From Streptomyces sp. NBC_01276 (lineage in GTDB: Bacteria > Actinomycetota > Actinomycetes > Streptomycetales > Streptomycetaceae), in assembly GCF_041435355.1 (NCBI RefSeq), contig NZ_CP108442.1, forward strand, positions 6,756,501-6,820,500: a stretch of 64,000 bases of DNA, given 5' to 3'. The position numbers were made by a program, and so were the translations under genes. Positions 16,896-25,280 of this stretch are shown here, one piece after another. The notes below the pieces were generated by a model that was not told the DNA's origin, did no database searches, and was given only the letters and a program-made list of their open reading frames with translations. The stretch's first letter is position 1; each line of letters opens with the position of its first letter.

Positions 16896-17137
16896 GGCGG
16901 ACCTCCTGGCGCGGTTCGGGGGGCGGACACGGGTGCGCGTGCCCTGCCGGGCAGGATCCCCGTACCGGCGCGCGGTGAAACCGGAATGCCGGGAACCGCT
17001 GCCGGGAGTACGGGTCTGGGGCACGGTCCGGGAGCGCGGCCGCGAGCGCGGCCGCGAGTGCCCGCGGGGCGTGAGGTGATAATCGGCAGTCCGGGCAGCG
17101 CATTTGGGGACGGCGCCCGCGAGGAAGGGGAGACCAC

Positions 17138-17701
17138 GTGAGATCCCGCACCACCCGTGTCCCGCTCACGGCCGCCGGGTTGCTGGCCGCCGTCGCGCTG
17201 CTGCTGACCGGCTGCGAGGCGGCTCCGGCGGAGCGCCCGAAGGCGGCGGCCCCGCCCGGCCCGGAGGTGTTCTTCGCCGAGGTGGCGGCGCGCTGCGCCG
17301 GGGCCGGGTCGGGTGCCCCCGCCTCGTCCCCCGCGGAGCGGGAGCTTCCGGCGGACCCGGAGGCGCGCAAGTACGCGGAGAACCACGGCTACCGGCAACA
17401 GGCCGGGCTGTCCCCCGAGGGCACGTGTCGGGGAGACGCCCATGCGGCGCGGATCAGGTCGGCGCTCGCCGGGAAGCCGCCGGGTACCGCCGCCGACCTG
17501 ACCGGGCTGCTCCGGGGCCTCGGGTACCCGGTCGGCCCCGGTGACGTGGTCGACGGGGCCGGCGGAACGGGCCCCGGCTTCGCCCTCTGGATCCCCGGGA
17601 GCGGGCCGTGCGTGGAGGGGACGTCGGGCACCCCGGCCCGGGTCGAGGCCCACGGGCCGTACGCGGAGGGCGGCTGCCGCGAACCGAAGGGCGGCCACTG
17701 A
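17138..17701 (+). CDS. Putative lipoprotein of unknown function
   Basis: A 187-residue protein with a bacterial lipoprotein signal: basic start MRSRTTR, a hydrophobic core and the lipobox LLTGC, with Cys at about residue 26. The mature part is Pro/Gly/Ala-rich with four further cysteines (in AARCAGAG, EGTCRGD, GPCVEGT and GGCREPK) that could form two disulfides outside the membrane. I recognise no domain. The GTG at 17138 has GGGGAG upstream (about 17128). It is convergent with the bio operon. Confidence 0.75.
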   Translation: MRSRTTRVPLTAAGLLAAVALLLTGCEAAPAERPKAAAPPGPEVFFAEVAARCAGAGSGAPASSPAERELPADPEARKYAENHGYRQQAGLSPEGTCRGDAHAARIRSALAGKPPGTAADLTGLLRGLGYPVGPGDVVDGAGGTGPGFALWIPGSGPCVEGTSGTPARVEAHGPYAEGGCREPKGGH

Positions 17702-17720
17702 CGACCGCCCGACGCCGACC

Positions 17721-17820
17721 GGGAACGGGTTGGCCCCCTGCCCTGCCCGATGACCGGATGGGGGGACGGGTTGGCCCCCCGACCGGCCCGATGACCGGAT
17801 CGGGGGACGGGAACCGGCCC
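17721..17820. repeat. Imperfect 40-bp tandem repeat between lipoprotein and bioD
   Basis: Unit 1 (17721-17760) and unit 2 (17761-17801) share the elements GACGGGTTGGCCCCC (first unit GAACGGG) and CCCGATGACCGGAT. A truncated third unit begins GGGGGACGGG at about 17802. The repeat lies in the non-coding gap between two convergent genes. Confidence 0.8.
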
Positions 17821-17919
17821 GCCCGCAGGGCCCGCACCCGCCGACGCGACGACCCCGTCCACCGCGCTCCGCGCGCACGGGTTCCCCGCCCGCGCGTGAC
17901 CGGCCGCGCCGGCGGGGAG

Positions 17920-18639
17920 TCAGGCCGGCCACTCCGCCAGGAAGGACTCCGCCGACCAGGTGCCGTGCAGGCGGGGGGCCAGCCAGCCGGGGGCGGCCGT
18001 ACGGAACGCGGCGGGCTCCAGCGCCCCGGACCCCTCCGGGACGGCCCCCAGCAGCGGGATCCCCGACACGTCGGGCAGGTCGGCGAGGTTGCAGCGGGCC
18101 GCCAGGTCGGGCGCGGCGGGCCAGCTGCCGACCACCACCCCGAACGGGCTCAGGTCCCGGGCGCGCAGGGCCTCCGCCGTCAGGGCGGTGGAGTTCAGCG
18201 TCCCGAGTCCCGCCGGGGCGACGACCAGCACCGGGGCCGCCAGCAGCCGCGCCGCGTCGGCCAGGGTGTGGCCCTTTTCGTCGAAGCGCACGAGCAGCCC
18301 GCCCGCGCCCTCCACGAGGACGAGGTCGTGGTCGGCGGCGAGCCGCGAGGCCGCCTCCGCGATGGCGGCGGGGGCGAGCGTCGCCAGCCCGGAGCGCCGC
18401 GCGGCGGTGTCCGGCGCCAGGGGCTCGGGGTAGCGGACCAGCTCCAGCGTGGTGACGGCCGGGCCGGCCAGGCGGACGGCCTCGGCGGCGTCCCCCGGCT
18501 CCCCGGGGCCGACGCCGGTCTGTGCCGGCTTGAGGACCGCGACCGAACGCCCGGCGGCCACGGCGGCCGCCGCGATCGCCGAGGTGACCACGGTCTTGCC
18601 GATTTCGGTGCCCGTTCCGGACACGACGAGTACGGGCAT
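17920..18639 (-). CDS. bioD: Dethiobiotin synthetase
   Basis: A 239-residue P-loop enzyme that closes the ureido ring of dethiobiotin from 7,8-diaminopelargonate, CO2 and ATP. The P-loop variant is [16 protein letters not shown] (residues 5-20); KPAQTG carries the CO2/substrate lysine and [12 protein letters not shown] the Walker-B-like segment. The ATG at 18639 is 1 nt after the bioA stop. It is the third gene of bioB-bioA-bioD. Confidence 0.95.
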   Translation of the reverse strand: MPVLVVSGTGTEIGKTVVTSAIAAAAVAAGRSVAVLKPAQTGVGPGEPGDAAEAVRLAGPAVTTLELVRYPEPLAPDTAARRSGLATLAPAAIAEAASRLAADHDLVLVEGAGGLLVRFDEKGHTLADAARLLAAPVLVVAPAGLGTLNSTALTAEALRARDLSPFGVVVGSWPAAPDLAARCNLADLPDVSGIPLLGAVPEGSGALEPAAFRTAAPGWLAPRLHGTWSAESFLAEWPA

Positions 18640-18640
18640 G

Positions 18641-19975
18641 TCAGCCTTCCCTGGCGGCCGCGAGGACGGCGCGGCAGATCCGTGCGAGATCGGCGTCGCC
18701 GGTGACGTAGGGCGGCATCACGTAGATCAGGTCGCGGAACGGCCGCACCCAGACGCCCTCCCGGACCGCAGCCCGGGTGGCGGCCCACACGTCGACGGGG
18801 TGGTCGAGCTGGACCGCTCCGAGTGCGCCCAGCACCCGTACGTCCCGGACCCCGGGAAGCGCGCGGGCCCCTTCGAGCCCCTCGCGCAGTCCCGCCTCGA
18901 TCCGCTTGACCTCGCCCGCCCAGTCCTGCCCGAGCAGCAGGTCGATCGAGGCGAGCGCCACCGCCGTGGCGAGGGGGTTGCCCATGAAGGTCGGGCCGTG
19001 CGCGAGCACCGGCACCTCTCCCCGGGAGATCCCGTCGGCGACCCGCCGGGTGCAGAGGGTGGCCGCGAGGGTGAGGTAGCCGCCGGTCAGCGACTTGCCG
19101 AGGCACATCACGTCCGGGGTGATCCCCGCGTGGTCGGCGGCGAAGAGCGCGCCGGTGCGGCCGAAGCCCGTCGCGATCTCGTCCAGGATCAGCAGGACCC
19201 CGTACTCGTCGCACAGCTCGCGCAGCACCCGCAGGTAGCCCGGGTTGTGGAAGCGCATGCCGCCCGCGCCCTGGACCACCGGCTCGACGATCACCGCGGC
19301 CAGCTCGTCCGCGTGGGCGGCGATCAGGGTGCGCAGGTGGTCGGCGTACGCCGGGTCCACGGGGGTCTCGAAGCCCCCGGGCGGGGCGTCGGCGAACACC
19401 TGCCGGGGCAGGTGGCCCTGCCACAGCTCGTGCATGCCGCCGTCGGGATCGCACACGGCCATCGGCTGCCAGGTGTCGCCGTGGTAGCCGCCGCGCCAGG
19501 TCAGCAGCCGGGTCTTGCCGGTGCGGCCGAGCGAACGCCAGTACTGCAGGCACATCTTGACGGCGACCTCGACGGACACCGAGCCCGAGTCGGCCAGGAA
19601 GACGTGCTCCAGTCCGGCCGGGGTGATCTCGACGAGCTTCTCGGCCAGCCGGACGGCGGGCTCGTGGGTGAGCCCGCCGAACATCACGTGCGACATCCGG
19701 CCGAGCTGGGCCGTCGCCGCCTCGTTCAGCACCGGGTGGTTGTAGCCGTGGATCGCCGACCACCAGGAGGACATGCCGTCGACCAGCTCCTCCTGCCCCT
19801 GCGCGGGGGCGGCGAGCCGCAGCCGGACGCCCGAGGCGGAGGAGACGACCAGGTTCTCCTGCCGCCCGGGCATCGGGCCGTACGGGTGCCAGACGTGCTG
19901 CCGGTCCAGGTCGATCAGCTGCGCGGTGCCGGACATCCGGTCGAGCGGGTCGTGCAGGGGGAACGGGTCACGCAT
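18641..19975 (-). CDS. bioA: Adenosylmethionine-8-amino-7-oxononanoate aminotransferase
   Basis: A 444-residue class III aminotransferase that converts KAPA to DAPA with SAM as amino donor. N-terminal [10 protein letters not shown] is the BioA signature. [13 protein letters not shown] binds substrate, [14 protein letters not shown] holds the PLP-ring Asp, and the PLP Lys294 is in CLGKSLTGG. The ATG at 19975 ([10 protein letters not shown]) overlaps the bioB stop by 8 nt; an in-frame ATG at 19999 would overlap more and adds a basic stretch that is not part of the family. Confidence 0.95.
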   Translation of the reverse strand: MRDPFPLHDPLDRMSGTAQLIDLDRQHVWHPYGPMPGRQENLVVSSASGVRLRLAAPAQGQEELVDGMSSWWSAIHGYNHPVLNEAATAQLGRMSHVMFGGLTHEPAVRLAEKLVEITPAGLEHVFLADSGSVSVEVAVKMCLQYWRSLGRTGKTRLLTWRGGYHGDTWQPMAVCDPDGGMHELWQGHLPRQVFADAPPGGFETPVDPAYADHLRTLIAAHADELAAVIVEPVVQGAGGMRFHNPGYLRVLRELCDEYGVLLILDEIATGFGRTGALFAADHAGITPDVMCLGKSLTGGYLTLAATLCTRRVADGISRGEVPVLAHGPTFMGNPLATAVALASIDLLLGQDWAGEVKRIEAGLREGLEGARALPGVRDVRVLGALGAVQLDHPVDVWAATRAAVREGVWVRPFRDLIYVMPPYVTGDADLARICRAVLAAAREG

Positions 19976-21209
19976 TGGGCGCGAGCTCCGTTCCCGCACC
20001 GCGGCGGCGCACCGCGACGAGGTCGGGGCGGACCTCGCCCGCCTCCGCCTGGGCGGGGGCCTGGGCGGGCGCCTCGTCGGCGTGCCCGGAGCAGCCGCCG
20101 CACGCCGAACCGCAGCCGCCCTCGGCCGCGTCGGCCGGGCCGCCCGAACCGCAGACCGGGGCGCCGCCCGCGTGAGAGCCGCAGCCCCCGCCGGCGGTGA
20201 CGTCGGAGCGGTGCGCGGGCAGGGTCGACGTACCGGCGCCCTCCACCTCGAATCCGGCGTCCGCGATCATGTCGAGGTCGGCCTGGCCGGCCTGGCCCTC
20301 GCTGGTGAGGTAGTCGCCGAGGAAGATCGAGTTGACCAGGTGCAGGGCCAGCGGCTGCATCGAGCGCAGGTGCACCTCGCGACCGCCGGCGAGGCGGACC
20401 TCGACGTCGGGGCAGACGAAGCGGACCATCGCCAGGATCCGCAGGGCGCGCTGCGGGGTGAGGTTCCACTCCTTGGCGAGCGGGGTGCCCTCGAAGGGGA
20501 TCAGGAAGTTGACCGGCACCGAGTCGGGGTCCAGCTCGCGCAGCGAGTAGACGACGTCGACCAGGTCCTCGTCGCTCTCGCCCATGCCGGCGATCAGGCC
20601 GGAGCAGGCCGACAGGCCGGCCGCGTGCGCCTTCTGCACCGTGTCGACACGGTCCGCGTAGGTGTGCGTCTTGGTGATCGCGCCGTACGTGGCCTCGGAC
20701 GTGTTGAGGTTGTGGTTGTAGGCATCCGCACCCGCGTCGCGCAGCTTCTCGGCCTGACCGTCGGAGAGCAGACCCAGGCAGGCGCACACCTCGACGCCCT
20801 CGTTCTGCTCCTTGATGGCCGCGATGGTCTTGCCGACGCGGTCCACGTCGCGGTCGGTCGGGCCGCGTCCGCTGGCCACCAGGCAGACCCGCTTGGCGCC
20901 GCCGGCGACGCCCGCGGCGGCGGCCTGGGAGGCCTCCTCGGGCTTCAGCCACGTGTACTTGAGGATCTCGGCCTTCGAGCCGAGCCGCTGCGAGCAGTAC
21001 GAGCAGTCCTCGGGGCAGAGCCCCGACTTCAGGTTGACCAGGTAGTTCAGCTTGACGCGGCGCCCGAACCACTGGCGGCGCACCTTGCCGGCAGCGGCCA
21101 CCACGTCGAGCAGTTCGTCGTCGGAGGTCGCCAGTACGGCGAGCGCCTCTTCACGGGTCGGCAGCTCGCGCCGCAGTCCCTTTTCCACCAGGGTGTTCAG
21201 CAGGTCCAT
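19968..21209 (-). CDS. bioB: Biotin synthase (radical SAM) with Cys-rich C-terminal tail
   Basis: A 413-residue enzyme that inserts sulfur into dethiobiotin. The radical-SAM cluster motif is CPEDCSYC (Cys65, Cys69, Cys72), followed by [29 protein letters not shown] and the [2Fe-2S]-ligand Arg region EVRLAGGRE. The catalytic core ends near residue 325 ([12 protein letters not shown]). A further tail of about 85 residues holds [15 protein letters not shown] and [11 protein letters not shown]: six Cys and several His, then a Pro/Ala linker. E. coli BioB has no such tail. The ATG at 21209 ([12 protein letters not shown]) is preferred to an upstream in-frame start. It is first in the bioB-A-D operon and divergent from bioF. 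Confidence 0.95.
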   Translation of the reverse strand: MDLLNTLVEKGLRRELPTREEALAVLATSDDELLDVVAAAGKVRRQWFGRRVKLNYLVNLKSGLCPEDCSYCSQRLGSKAEILKYTWLKPEEASQAAAAGVAGGAKRVCLVASGRGPTDRDVDRVGKTIAAIKEQNEGVEVCACLGLLSDGQAEKLRDAGADAYNHNLNTSEATYGAITKTHTYADRVDTVQKAHAAGLSACSGLIAGMGESDEDLVDVVYSLRELDPDSVPVNFLIPFEGTPLAKEWNLTPQRALRILAMVRFVCPDVEVRLAGGREVHLRSMQPLALHLVNSIFLGDYLTSEGQAGQADLDMIADAGFEVEGAGTSTLPAHRSDVTAGGGCGSHAGGAPVCGSGGPADAAEGGCGSACGGCSGHADEAPAQAPAQAEAGEVRPDLVAVRRRGAGTELAPNA

Positions 21210-21278
21210 GGGCCCGATCCTGGACCACGCGACCACTCCCGGCCAAGGAGAGATCGGACAACATGGCCTGAAGGGAGT

Positions 21279-21294
21279 GTGTGGATCGCCACAC
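21279..21294. promoter_or_regulatory. Inverted repeat in bioB/bioF divergent promoter
   Basis: GTGTGG and CCACAC flank ATCG, a perfect 6-4-6 inverted repeat located where the bioF -35 box would be. A TAGGGT -10 element follows at 21317-21322 for bioF. It is a candidate operator for the biotin regulator; the identity of the regulator is not shown by the sequence. Confidence 0.45.
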
Positions 21295-21364
21295 CAGTCC
21301 CTCGGGTCGCGGCGGCTAGGGTCGAGCAGATCTGTCGACTGCCGACAAAACACGAGGACCGCCG

Positions 21365-22537
21365 ATGACGCAGCACACCCCGCAACCCGAGGACGTCTTC
21401 GCCTGGATCGACGGCGCGGAGCGGGCCCGAGAGCAGGCGGGGCTGGTGCGGACGCTGCGCCCGAGGCCCGCCTCCTCGCCCCTGCTGGACCTGGCGAGCA
21501 ACGACTACCTGGGTCTGTCCCGGCATCCCGAGACCGTGCGCGGGGCGTGCGAGGCGGCCGAACGCTGGGGTGCCGGAGCCACCGGCTCCCGCCTGGTCAC
21601 GGGTACCACGGAGCTGCACACCGAACTCGAACGGGAACTCGCCGATTTCGCCGGTTTCGAAGCGGCTCTGGTGCTTTCCTCCGGATATGCCGCGAACCTC
21701 GCCGCCGTGACGGCGCTGAGCGAGCGCGGCACGCTGGTGGTCTCCGACGCCGGGAACCACGCCTCGATCGTCGACGGTTGCCGGCTCTCGCGCGCCGAGG
21801 TCGCGGTCACCCCGCACAGCGATCCGGAACCCGTCCGCAAGACCCTCGCCGCCCACGGCGGGCGCGCCCTGCTCGTCACCGACTCGGTCTTCTCGGTGGA
21901 CGGGGACGCCGCCCCGCTCGCCGCGTACGCCGCGGCCTGCCGGGCCGAGGGCGCCGCCCTGGTGGTGGACGACGCGCACGGTCTGGGGGTGCTCGGCGAG
22001 GGGGGCCGGGGCGCCCTGCACGCCGCGGGGCTGGCGGGCGCGCCCGGCGTGGTCGCGACGATGACCCTCTCGAAGTCGCTGGGCAGCCAGGGCGGGGCGG
22101 TACTGGGCCCGGCCAAGGTCATCCGGCACCTGGTCAACACCGCGCGCGCCTTCATCTTCGACACCGGGCTGGCCCCGGCCGCCGCCGGCGCCGCACTGGC
22201 GAGCCTGCGTCTGCTCCGGCGCGAACCGGAGCGTGCGGCCCGGGTCCGGGAGGTGGCCGCCGAACTGTACGAGCGGCTCACCGCGTCCGGCCTGACCGCG
22301 GCCCGGCCGGACGCGGCCGTGGTGTCGGTGCGGGCCCCGTCGGCTTCGGCGGCACTGCGCTGGGCCGCCGACTGCCGCGAGGCAGGTCTGTCCGTGGGGT
22401 GCTTCCGTCCGCCGTCGGTGCCGGACGGCATTTCCCGGCTGCGGCTAACCGCTCGGGCCGATCTCACGGGGGACGAGATCGGCCGGGCCGTCGGGACGGT
22501 CCTGCGGACCGCTCCGGCCGGAGCCACGGACCGGTAG
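21365..22537 (+). CDS. bioF: 8-amino-7-oxononanoate synthase
   Basis: A 390-residue alpha-oxoamine synthase that condenses pimeloyl-thioester with L-alanine to [19 protein letters not shown] is the N-terminal signature, [12 protein letters not shown] the glycine loop, [12 protein letters not shown] the PLP-ring Asp/His and [11 protein letters not shown] contains the PLP Lys237. The ATG at 21365 is preceded by GAGGA. It is transcribed divergently from bioB-A-D and ends 3 nt before the convergent DUF397 gene stop. Confidence 0.95.
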   Translation: MTQHTPQPEDVFAWIDGAERAREQAGLVRTLRPRPASSPLLDLASNDYLGLSRHPETVRGACEAAERWGAGATGSRLVTGTTELHTELERELADFAGFEAALVLSSGYAANLAAVTALSERGTLVVSDAGNHASIVDGCRLSRAEVAVTPHSDPEPVRKTLAAHGGRALLVTDSVFSVDGDAAPLAAYAAACRAEGAALVVDDAHGLGVLGEGGRGALHAAGLAGAPGVVATMTLSKSLGSQGGAVLGPAKVIRHLVNTARAFIFDTGLAPAAAGAALASLRLLRREPERAARVREVAAELYERLTASGLTAARPDAAVVSVRAPSASAALRWAADCREAGLSVGCFRPPSVPDGISRLRLTARADLTGDEIGRAVGTVLRTAPAGATDR

Positions 22538-22540
22538 GCG

Positions 22541-22780
22541 TCAGCGGCCCGGTGCGACCGGGTCGTGCAGGTCCGCCCGGACCGAGGCGAGGAAGCCGTC
22601 CCAGGCCGGCCCGGTGAAGAGCACGGCCGGGCCGTCCGTCCGCTTGGAGTCGCGGACGGCCAGCAGACCGCCGGTGAGGGCGGCCGCTTCCACGCAGTTG
22701 TTCATTCCGGTGCTGCGGCTGCTCCGCCGCCACCGCGCGCTGTTCAGAAGTCCGCTGGTGGATAAGGGGGTTGCGGACAC
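22541..22780 (-). CDS. DUF397 small protein, partner of the XRE regulator
   Basis: A 79-residue protein. ARWRRSSRSTGMNNCVEAA followed by LAVRDSKRTDGPAVLF is the DUF397 pattern (W-x-K-S-S-Y-S... N-x-C-V-E ... VRDSK). These small proteins pair with WhiJ/BldB-locus XRE regulators in Streptomyces and are proposed to relieve their DNA binding. The GTG start at 22780 has AAGGAGG 8 nt upstream and begins 13 nt after the XRE stop, so the two are one operon. Confidence 0.9.
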   Translation of the reverse strand: MSATPLSTSGLLNSARWRRSSRSTGMNNCVEAAALTGGLLAVRDSKRTDGPAVLFTGPAWDGFLASVRADLHDPVAPGR

Positions 22781-22793
22781 GGGGGGTGCCTCC

Positions 22794-23678
22794 TTACGTG
22801 TCGTCAGCGAGTGAGCTGATGAGATCCGACGAGTCACGGGGCGGGAGGGCGTGTGCCTGGATGGTGCGGAATGCGGCGCCGTAGGCTTCCAGGTCTTCCT
22901 TCCGCTCCAGATAGAGGCTACTCGTCAAATGGTCGAGTACCACCACATCCAGATCGGCGATGTTCGGAAATGAGAAAATGACGAAGGGGCCCGTCAGGCC
23001 GAGATGCCCCCCCACGGTGAACGGGAGTACCTGCAAGCGCACTTGGGGCAGCCGGGCCACCTCGACCAGATGCCTCAGCTGCTCGCGCATCACCCCCGGC
23101 CCGCCGATCTGCCGCCGCAGCACCGCCTCGTCCAGGACGGCGCTCAGCTCCAGGGGCGGATCCGACCGCAGCACGGCCTGCCGGGCCAGTCGTACGTCGA
23201 CCAGCGCGTCCACCTTCGGTTCCGGCAGCCCGCCCAGCGCGGCCCGGGTCACGGCCCGCGCGTACTCCGGGGTCTGCAACAGGCCGGGCACGACGGAGAG
23301 TTCCACCGTCCGGGCCGCGCGGGCCCCCGCCTCCAGACTGATGAAGTCGCGGTACTCCTGCGGGAGCAGGCCCCGGTAGTCGTGCCACCACTGCCGTCCG
23401 CGCGCGGCGTCCCCGTGTGCCGAGGGGCCGGCCGCCGAGGCGCCCAGGGCCTCCAGCAGGGCGCGCTGCTGCGGACCCACCACCTCCCCGTAGGCGTCGA
23501 GCAGGAGCCGGATGTCCGCCGACTTCACGCCGCTGCGGCCCGTTTCGATGCGACTGATTTTCGACTGGTGCCATCCGACGATCCGGGCCACCTCGCCACT
23601 GGTGAGTCCGGAGCGGTCACGGAGGGCGCGCAACTCCTCGCCGAGCTTGCGCCGACGCACCGCGGGACCGTGCTGCAT
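22794..23678 (-). CDS. WhiJ-like XRE-family regulator (HTH + DUF5753)
   Basis: A 294-residue DNA-binding protein. The XRE helix-turn-helix is at about residues 14-70 (LRDRSGLTSGEVARIVGW, HQSKISRIETGR). The DUF5753 domain (about 95-280) follows, with YRDFISLEAGARAARTVEL, VVPGLLQTPEYARA and LQVLPFTVGGHLGLTGPFVI. This architecture, with a DUF397 partner downstream and a divergent RsbW-like ATPase, is that of the whiJ and abaA loci that affect sporulation and antibiotic production in Streptomyces. ATG at 23678 with GGAGAG upstream. Confidence 0.92.
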   Translation of the reverse strand: MQHGPAVRRRKLGEELRALRDRSGLTSGEVARIVGWHQSKISRIETGRSGVKSADIRLLLDAYGEVVGPQQRALLEALGASAAGPSAHGDAARGRQWWHDYRGLLPQEYRDFISLEAGARAARTVELSVVPGLLQTPEYARAVTRAALGGLPEPKVDALVDVRLARQAVLRSDPPLELSAVLDEAVLRRQIGGPGVMREQLRHLVEVARLPQVRLQVLPFTVGGHLGLTGPFVIFSFPNIADLDVVVLDHLTSSLYLERKEDLEAYGAAFRTIQAHALPPRDSSDLISSLADDT

Positions 23679-23768
23679 ACCCGCTCTCCTTCCACCGGCA
23701 CGGCTCGTGCCGGTCTGCCGTCCAAATACGCTCTTCCGTAGCAGAGTTCACCGCATTGAGCGACAGAT

Positions 23769-23778
23769 ATATGCATAT
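23769..23778. promoter_or_regulatory. AT-rich palindrome in XRE/ATPase divergent promoter
   Basis: ATATGCATAT is a perfect 10-bp palindrome inside the 16-nt near-palindrome AGATATATGCATATCT, which stands out in DNA of over 70% GC. It lies about 90 nt upstream of the XRE start and 98 nt upstream of the ATPase start. It is a candidate XRE operator or a -10 region. Confidence 0.45.
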
Positions 23779-23875
23779 CTTGGGGGATCGGCGGAAACGG
23801 CGGCACGATGGGTGGCACTCTGGCGCTCAGCGTAGATCCGGGGCGGTTCCGTCCCGGTGGGAAAGGGACGTCGCC

Positions 23876-24325
23876 ATGGCAGATCAGCTGGAAGCATCCG
23901 TCACTCTGCCGAGCGATCCGGTCTCGGTCGCCGCCGCCCGCCGGTACGTCGCGCAGGTGCTCGGCGAATGGGGGCTTCCGGAGGACGCGGAGACCGCCGA
24001 CACCGTCCGGCTGATCGTCTCGGAGCTCGCGACCAACTCGGTCCAGCACACCTTCGGCCAGTCCCCGACCTTCACCGTCGACGTCCGCCTGGAGCGCGAG
24101 GAGTGGCTGCGCGTCGGCGTCACCGACAGCCACCCGCGCTGGCCCAGGCGGCTGCCCGCCGCCGTCCAGCAGGACAACGGCCGCGGGATGGTCATCATCC
24201 GCTGGCTGGCGGCGGAGGCGGGCGGCCGGCTCTCGGTCAGCCCGACCGCGGACGGGGGCAAGACGGTGTGGATCGCCCTCCCCTGGCCGGCCGGAGCCCC
24301 CGCGCGGACGGCCCGCGGCTGCTGA
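23876..24325 (+). CDS. RsbW/SpoIIAB-like ATP-binding protein (HATPase_c_2)
   Basis: A 149-residue single GHKL ATPase domain: N box DTVRLIVSELATNSVQH (about residues 42-58), G1-like VTDSHPRWP, and G2 DNGRGMVIIRWLA. Family members act as anti-sigma factors/kinases. In abaA- and whiJ-type loci they sit beside XRE and DUF397 genes, as here. The ATG at 23876 was chosen because the upstream in-frame sequence crosses the AT-rich promoter palindrome. The stop falls at the end of the first copy of a 14-bp tandem repeat. Confidence 0.9.
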   Translation: MADQLEASVTLPSDPVSVAAARRYVAQVLGEWGLPEDAETADTVRLIVSELATNSVQHTFGQSPTFTVDVRLEREEWLRVGVTDSHPRWPRRLPAAVQQDNGRGMVIIRWLAAEAGGRLSVSPTADGGKTVWIALPWPAGAPARTARGC

Positions 24326-24345
24326 CCCGCGGCTGCTGACCCGCG
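24312..24345. repeat. 14-bp tandem repeat at the 3' end of the ATPase gene
   Basis: CCCGCGGCTGCTGA occurs at 24312-24325 and 24326-24339, with a 6-nt third start. The first copy carries the TGA stop codon of the RsbW-like gene, so the duplication does not change the protein. Confidence 0.85.
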
Positions 24346-24651
24346 CCCCTTCCCGGCCCGCCGTCGTATACGGCGGCCGCGCCGCCGCGGGCCCGGACAG
24401 GTGAACCGCGCGCCTTCCCGAAACGTGGGTTAACTCGGCGGAAAAATGCGGGCCCTAACGTGAGGGACCGGGCTCCTCCGCCAACGAACAGCCATGGGCC
24501 GGTAAAAGGCCGGTGATCGGGACGGAAAGCCTCTCTCTGCGTTGGGCAAGACATGCTTGGCATGGATATGCACAGGTCAACAGAGTGTTGAAGGCCGGTA
24601 CGGTCGCTGCGGCGCGATGTTGATCATGTCCCGGAAGCTTGGTGATATCAG
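24326..24651. other. 326-nt urease upstream region
   Basis: No gene is visible. It holds the second copy of the 14-bp repeat, a GlnR-like box at 24430-24445 with a weaker half-site at 24455-24470 (CTAAC-N6-GACCG), and moderately AT-rich sequence up to the ureA start. A long untranslated leader or a distant promoter for ureA is implied. Confidence 0.55.
24430..24445 (+). promoter_or_regulatory. GlnR-like box upstream of ureA
   Basis: TTAAC-N6-GAAAA matches the actinobacterial GlnR consensus gTnAC-n6-GaAAc at all strongly conserved positions. Urease genes are established GlnR targets in S. coelicolor. The site ends about 206 nt before the ureA start codon. Confidence 0.5.
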
Positions 24652-24954
24652 GTGCAATTGACACCGCACGAACAAGAAAGACTCATGATCCACGTTGCGG
24701 CCGACGTGGCCGAGAAGCGCAGGTCGCGCGGGGTCCTCCTGAACCACCCCGAGGCCGTCGCGCTCATCACCTCGCACATCCTCGAAGGCGCCCGTGACGG
24801 GCGGACCGTGGCCGAGCTGATGGCCTCCGGCCGCACCGTGCTCACCCGCGCCCAGGTCATGGAGGGCATCCCCGAGATGATCCACGACGTCCAGGTCGAG
24901 GCCACGTTCCCGGACGGCACCAAGCTCGTCACCGTCCACGATCCCATCGTCTGA
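24652..24954 (+). CDS. ureA: Urease gamma subunit
   Basis: A 100-residue UreA of full length ([61 protein letters not shown]). It is the small structural subunit of the nickel enzyme that hydrolyses urea to ammonia and carbamate. The GTG at 24652 is the only sensible start and has only a weak Shine-Dalgarno. It is the first gene of ureABCFGD, with ureB starting 14 nt after its stop. Confidence 0.97.
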   Translation: MQLTPHEQERLMIHVAADVAEKRRSRGVLLNHPEAVALITSHILEGARDGRTVAELMASGRTVLTRAQVMEGIPEMIHDVQVEATFPDGTKLVTVHDPIV

Positions 24955-24968
24955 ACGGGAGCGACCAG

Positions 24969-25280
24969 ATGATCCCCGGCGAAATCGCCTTCGGGGACGG
25001 TCCGGTGTGCCTGAACGAGGGCCGCCCCGTCACCCGCCTCACCGTGCTCAACTCCGCCGACCGGCCCGTCCAGGTCGGCTCCCACTACCACTTCGCCGAG
25101 GCCAACCCCGGCCTCGACTTCGACCGCCGGGCGGCCCACGGGCTGCGCCTGAACATCGCCGCCGGCACCGCCGTCCGCTTCGAGCCCGGCATCCCCGTCG
25201 CCGTGGAGCTCGTACCGCTGGGCGGGCTGCGCACGGTACCGGGACTGCGTGGAGAGACCGGAGGGCCGCTCGATGGCTGA
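24969..25280 (+). CDS. ureB: Urease beta subunit
   Basis: A 103-residue UreB ([51 protein letters not shown]). It is separate from ureA, the usual three-subunit bacterial arrangement. GGGAGCGA precedes the ATG. The stop overlaps the ureC start by 8 nt. Confidence 0.97.
   Translation: MIPGEIAFGDGPVCLNEGRPVTRLTVLNSADRPVQVGSHYHFAEANPGLDFDRRAAHGLRLNIAAGTAVRFEPGIPVAVELVPLGGLRTVPGLRGETGGPLDG

Noticed and set aside
17702..17919. Tandem repeats considered as an attachment site or origin element
   Set aside because: No integrase, tRNA or replication gene nearby and no dnaA-box-like sequence; treated only as a repeat.
19976..19999. A longer bioA start at 19999
   Set aside because: It adds a Ser/Arg-rich stretch within bioB; the ATG at 19975 fits both the family start and the usual short overlap.
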